The translations under genes were made by a program, and so were the position numbers. The notes beneath the pieces are model-generated. The model worked only from the letters and a program-made list of their open reading frames with translations, was not told where the DNA came from and ran no database searches. A DNA stretch of 8,294 nt from Sulfurimonas sp. (lineage in GTDB: Bacteria; Campylobacterota; Campylobacteria; Campylobacterales; Sulfurimonadaceae), in assembly GCA_003978475.1 (NCBI GenBank), contig QNZR01000183.1, forward strand, positions 1 through 8,294. Direction: 5' to 3'. This document shows positions 5,086 to 8,294 of this stretch, piece by piece (the first letter of the stretch is position 1; every line of letters starts with the position of its first letter).

Positions 5086-5177
5086 AGATAATATCATAAA
5101 AAAGGACTTATTGAAAGTAAGAAAACCCGATGCGGAAGTAGAATCCCTTAGGAATCTACATGTAAAATATCTGTTGT
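5086..5177 (+). other. Orphan plus-strand gene start (possible remnant)
   Basis: Between two minus-strand genes lies a plus-strand arrangement that resembles the beginning of a gene: a -10-like GATAAT (5086-5091), AAGGA (5102-5106) and TTG at 5111. An open frame from there starts LKVRKPDAEVESL and runs on to TGA at 5276-5278, but beyond 5177 it is antisense to the end of the DUF4332 gene. I do not recognise the 22-residue segment. It could be the 5' stump of a lost gene, a tiny unknown gene or chance. Confidence 0.15.
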
Positions 5178-5582
5178 TTAATATGTCAGAATACGCGGCA
5201 ACGCTTTGGCCTGAGCAATCCAACCTTCAACCTGAGAGAGAACCGGAACCTTGCGAACCAGTTTACGCTCGGCATTGACTACTTCCATTTTTGCCGTAAG
5301 ATTAGCCGCATTTCGTGTAGCTAATTGTGGAATGGTGTTTACATTGGCAAACTCCAATAAATCGGCATATTGCGAACTAATACCTTTAACGCGCGCCAAA
5401 TCCGCCTTATTGACCCAGGTTAAAATTAGTTTGGGACTAATACCCGACTCTTTTGCCAGATTGGCACGACCCGAAGGTTTCGCACCGGCTTCTAGAAGCT
5501 TCTCCAGTGTCGTCACTCCAACCTCTTTAAGCTTTGTCTCATACGTTGCCCCAATGCCCTCAATATCTGAAAGTTTTGCCAT
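5178..5582 (-). CDS. DUF4332 helix-hairpin-helix protein
   Basis: The 134-residue soluble basic protein is built from helix-hairpin-helix repeats. The first is IEGIGATYETKLKEVGV with its helix (7-31), followed by SGRANLAKESGISPKLI (37-53). A second copy of the pattern is VKGISSQYADLLEFANV (65-81), followed by TIPQLATRN. This layout (I-x-G-I-G...L...G-V/I-T-T-x-x-x-L-L) is that of DUF4332, related to the small HhH modules of DNA polymerase and ligase that grip DNA backbone or act in protein contacts. No catalytic residues are apparent. It may bind DNA, but this is inferred from the fold only. AGGGG five bases upstream supports the ATG at 5582. It is separated from the flanking genes by about 120-140 bases on each side and is probably transcribed alone. 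Confidence 0.85.
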   Translation of the reverse strand: MAKLSDIEGIGATYETKLKEVGVTTLEKLLEAGAKPSGRANLAKESGISPKLILTWVNKADLARVKGISSQYADLLEFANVNTIPQLATRNAANLTAKMEVVNAERKLVRKVPVLSQVEGWIAQAKALPRILTY

Positions 5583-5603
5583 GGTAACCCCTTTTTTTTG
5601 ATT

Positions 5604-5609
5604 ATTATC
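5604..5609 (-). promoter_or_regulatory. Candidate -10 box for the DUF4332 gene
   Basis: GATAAT on the minus strand inside TAGATAATAATC, giving a predicted start near 5597 and a leader of about 15 bases with the ribosome site. A second option, TATAAA near 5645-5650, lies further upstream. The rest of the 5583-5725 gap holds no recognisable gene. Assigned by eye only. Confidence 0.3.
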
Positions 5610-5725
5610 TACATTTACAACTTAAAACTATGTTAAATTACATTTTATAGCATCAGAAAAAGCAAGTTTTCCCATTGATGCGCAAACTATCTGAGAATAA
5701 CCCGCAACCTTTGATGCCAACTGTT

Positions 5726-8294
5726 TTATTGATTGTCTATGAGCCTCTTTCGAAATACTACCGCGTATAGCAACGGCACAAACACCAGGTTCAATACCGT
5801 CGCCCAGATAATACCAAACCCTAACGAAACAGCCATAGGCTGCAAAATCATGGCTTGACCCGAAGCAAAGAAAATGAGTGTTGAAAGCCCCAGAACGGTG
5901 GTAATTGACGTAAGCAAAATGGGTCGTAACCGGGTACGTGCCAACTGCATCAGCTCCTCTGAAGTAGTCGCTTTTTTAATGAAACTGACCATAATAAGTC
6001 CATCATTGACCACCACACCCATTAATCCGACTACCCCAAGAAGTCCGGGCATGGTCATATTTAGCCCCATCATAAAGTGCCCCGCCAGAACGCCCAGCAA
6101 TACCAGAGGAATGGTACTCAAAACAATAAGAGAGAGCTTCAAAGAGTCAAAAAGCCATACCAGCGTCATCAAAATTAAAATGATGGCGGCAATTGCCGCC
6201 TGTCCCATCTCACGTTGGGTTTTGGCATTTTCTTCCTGCTCTCCTTTGACATCAATGTGGTAACCCTCGGCTTTGAGTTTTTTCAATGTCGGCGCCAACT
6301 GCTGCATGAGCTCTTCTGAGGTCGTTCTTTTTTTATCGAGCGAGGCAAATACCGAGCGGATCCGTTTGCTGTTTTCCTTGGTAATTTTGACAAATGACGT
6401 TTCAAAAATAAAATCACTTACATCACGTAGAGCAACCAGCTGTGTTGTTCCGGGAACCTGTACCTCAAAGTTATAGATGGAGTCCAGCGTATCTTTTCGC
6501 TTGCCCTCAATTTTAATACGCACCAGTCCTTCGTCATTAAACATTTTGCCATACTCGCCTTTGAGGTAATAAGCACGCAGCTGTGCATTAAGCACCTGCT
6601 CGTTAAAACCCAGTTGTTGACCGTACGCATTCACCCGGAGTTTGAGCTCTTTTTCACCAATGTCGGCATCGTCAGAGATATCATGCACGCCTTCAATGCG
6701 ACCCAACGCCTGTTTGAGCTGCTTCAAACCACCCAAAAGTGCGGCATCATTCTTACCGCTTAAAGCAATTTCAACATCATGTGCTACCACCCCGGTACCG
6801 GCAGTTGTAACACTAAGCTCCTCAAACAGCGGCTTGCCTCCTTCCTGGAGTACTTTAAGCGGCTCCAGCCACTCCCTGACATGCTCACTGATCTCGATGG
6901 CTGTTGTATGACGCTTTAGCACCTCAGCATCATACTCCACCGAAAGAATGGGGTTAATGTATTTATTGAAAAAGTTATCCGGTGCCCGCTCATGCAGATC
7001 AATAAACACCTGAAATAAATTGGCGTTGAGTTCAGCCCTGTTTTTGGCATCCATACGCATACCAATGACTGACGTCACCGATGAGACATCTTCTTGATCA
7101 AGTTTCTCCAATAATATTGTCTCAATTTTGGTAACAATGGCTTCGGTATCGTGCAGGTCATTGTTAATGTTGACTTTGCCGCTCACATAGACCTGTGTGA
7201 CGTCAAAATCCGGAAAAAGCTGGAACTTGCTCTGTTTTGCCAACAGTACCGTCGCTGCTAAAATCAGCGTTGCCATCAGAAACAAGGAGAGCATACGCCG
7301 CTTGAACACGGTGTGCAAGATCGTGTCGTACCAACGCCATAGATGCTGCCAGATACTGTGGGTCATATGCGTCTCTTTACGGACACGAAGTAACTGATAG
7401 GAGTGAAGCGGCAAAAAGTAGAACGCTTCAAAAAGCGAGCTAATGAGCAAAATGGAGATCATGATGGGTAAAATTTTAATAAATGTTCCCATCTCACCGG
7501 TAATCAGCAGCAGCGGCAAAAAGGCAAAAACCGTCGTCATCGTCGCCGTAAGAACCGCGGGAAACATCTCCAAAGAGCCAACAACGGTAGCTTCGCGGCG
7601 ACTTTTTCCCTCTTCAAGATGCCGATAGATATTTTCGGCTACCACAATCGCTTCATCAACCAGCATCCCCAATGCAATCAATGCCCCCAGCAGCGACAGC
7701 ATGTTCAGACTGTAGCCAATATAATTGGTCGCAATAAGCCCGATCATAAAGCTCATCGGAATACCCATGGCAACAACCATGGCAATACCGCGATTGACAA
7801 AAATAAGCATGGCGAGAAAAACCAGCATTAACCCAAAAAGAATGTTGGCAAAGACGGTATTGAGACGATTTTTAATCCAGACCGAAGTATCGGTATAGAT
7901 CTCAAACTTAATATGCGGATATTTTTTTTCATACTGCTTCATCACCGCACGGATCTCTTTTACCAGTGCAATGGAGTTACCCGTTTTGGCCTTATTGATG
8001 TTGAGTGAAATATTCTGCAGCCCGTTGTAGTGAGAGAGTTCCGTTTCATCACTTAACTCAAATGAGACCTCGGCAATATCACCCAGACGTACACGTTGAT
8101 TTCCCACTGTAATGAGCGTTTCTTCAAGCGTTCCTTTCTCTTTTTCACCGTTATAAGTACTAATGTACAGGTGCTCCCCCTGCTCTTTTATAGTTCCGAT
8201 AGGAAAAATGGAACTAAGATTTTGCAGTGCGGCGGTGACCAGGGTACTCTCAAGTGACAGGGCACGAACCTTCTCTTCGTTAATACGAATGACC
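5726..8294 (-). CDS. RND-family efflux permease (AcrB-like), N-terminus outside window
   Basis: An open frame runs without a stop from the right edge to TAA at 5726-5728, giving 855 visible residues of an expected ~1,040; about 185 N-terminal residues, including the first membrane helix, are missing. An apparent GTG at 8107 is internal: upstream in-frame codons read porter/docking sequence (VRALSLESTL, then FPIGTIKEQGEHLYIS, then GNQRVRLGDIAEV). The RND plan follows: a membrane block with TM4 GMLVDEAIVVAENI (bases near 7625-7670), LFEAFYFLP, the second periplasmic domain beginning FPDFDVTQVYVSG, then TM8-TM12 with GVVVNDGLIMVSFIKK and TRLRPILLTSITTVLGL. It should be a proton-driven inner-membrane exporter working with a membrane-fusion protein and an outer-membrane channel, neither of which is in view. 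In TM4 the pair equivalent to AcrB D407/D408 is Asp-Glu. VVNDGLIMV is closer to the small-molecule (HAE-like) branch than to heavy-metal CusA types; the substrate is unknown. The partner genes would be expected upstream, to the right of the window. Confidence 0.95.
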   Translation of the reverse strand, partial: VIRINEEKVRALSLESTLVTAALQNLSSIFPIGTIKEQGEHLYISTYNGEKEKGTLEETLITVGNQRVRLGDIAEVSFELSDETELSHYNGLQNISLNINKAKTGNSIALVKEIRAVMKQYEKKYPHIKFEIYTDTSVWIKNRLNTVFANILFGLMLVFLAMLIFVNRGIAMVVAMGIPMSFMIGLIATNYIGYSLNMLSLLGALIALGMLVDEAIVVAENIYRHLEEGKSRREATVVGSLEMFPAVLTATMTTVFAFLPLLLITGEMGTFIKILPIMISILLISSLFEAFYFLPLHSYQLLRVRKETHMTHSIWQHLWRWYDTILHTVFKRRMLSLFLMATLILAATVLLAKQSKFQLFPDFDVTQVYVSGKVNINNDLHDTEAIVTKIETILLEKLDQEDVSSVTSVIGMRMDAKNRAELNANLFQVFIDLHERAPDNFFNKYINPILSVEYDAEVLKRHTTAIEISEHVREWLEPLKVLQEGGKPLFEELSVTTAGTGVVAHDVEIALSGKNDAALLGGLKQLKQALGRIEGVHDISDDADIGEKELKLRVNAYGQQLGFNEQVLNAQLRAYYLKGEYGKMFNDEGLVRIKIEGKRKDTLDSIYNFEVQVPGTTQLVALRDVSDFIFETSFVKITKENSKRIRSVFASLDKKRTTSEELMQQLAPTLKKLKAEGYHIDVKGEQEENAKTQREMGQAAIAAIILILMTLVWLFDSLKLSLIVLSTIPLVLLGVLAGHFMMGLNMTMPGLLGVVGLMGVVVNDGLIMVSFIKKATTSEELMQLARTRLRPILLTSITTVLGLSTLIFFASGQAMILQPMAVSLGFGIIWATVLNLVFVPLLYAVVFRKRLIDNQ

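Noticed and set aside
5651..5682. CATCA...TGATG inverted repeat in the gap between the RND and DUF4332 genes as a terminator or operator
   Set aside because: Five-base arms around a loop of about 20 bases with no following T-run; not distinguishable from chance.
5949..6326. Repeated peptide TTSEELMQ at two places in the RND permease (near 5949-5972 and 6303-6326)
   Set aside because: The two copies use different codons and sit in unrelated parts of the fold (after TM10 and in the porter domain); most likely coincidence.
5726..8107. Start of the RND gene at GTG 8107
   Set aside because: The frame stays open to the window edge, and upstream codons encode expected porter/docking-domain sequence, so the gene is longer and truncated by the window.

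Overview
The window looks like a Campylobacterota (epsilonproteobacterial) chromosome, probably a free-living sulfur- or hydrogen-oxidising type. This is inferred from moderately A/T-rich DNA, short intergenic gaps, TATAAT-like -10 boxes without obvious -35 boxes, and the mix of protein families. No rRNA, tRNA, insertion sequence, CRISPR array or phage gene was seen.

Layout. (1) Positions 72-1036, minus strand: a two-gene unit of an FMN-binding split-barrel (pyridoxamine-phosphate-oxidase-like) protein and an exported methionine sulfoxide reductase B, joined by a 4-base GTGA overlap. (2) Positions 1166-3879, plus strand, divergent from the first unit: a tight four-gene operon of a periplasmic thioredoxin/TlpA-like protein, a tiny DUF4266 lipoprotein ending in Cys-Gly-Cys-Asn, a DUF3570 outer-membrane beta-barrel, and an ApbE-family FAD:protein FMN transferase. 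(3) Positions 3785-5054, minus strand: a DUF309 protein whose 3' end runs 95 bases antisense into apbE, and a peptide-deformylase-like protein that has lost its metal ligands and gained a C-terminal membrane domain. (4) Positions 5178-5582, minus: a small DUF4332 helix-hairpin-helix protein. (5) Positions 5726-8294, minus: an RND efflux permease whose N-terminus lies beyond the window edge.

The most notable system is the four-gene plus-strand operon. The DUF3570 barrel carries three exact copies of the ApbE flavinylation pattern Asp-x-x-Ser-Gly-Ala-Ser. All three fall in two long loops that, by a hand-drawn 16-strand topology, lie on the same, extracellular, face. With ApbE two steps downstream in the operon, the simplest reading is an outer-membrane protein decorated with covalent FMN. 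The thioredoxin-like protein and the two-cysteine lipoprotein would provide a thiol or metal redox branch on the periplasmic side. The co-occurrence of these families in other Gram-negative bacteria is recalled from general knowledge; the surface-flavin model is inference. The ApbE here has no signal peptide (an in-frame stop lies one codon before its ATG) and a Gly where the family normally has a metal-ligand Asp, so where and how flavin transfer occurs is an open question.
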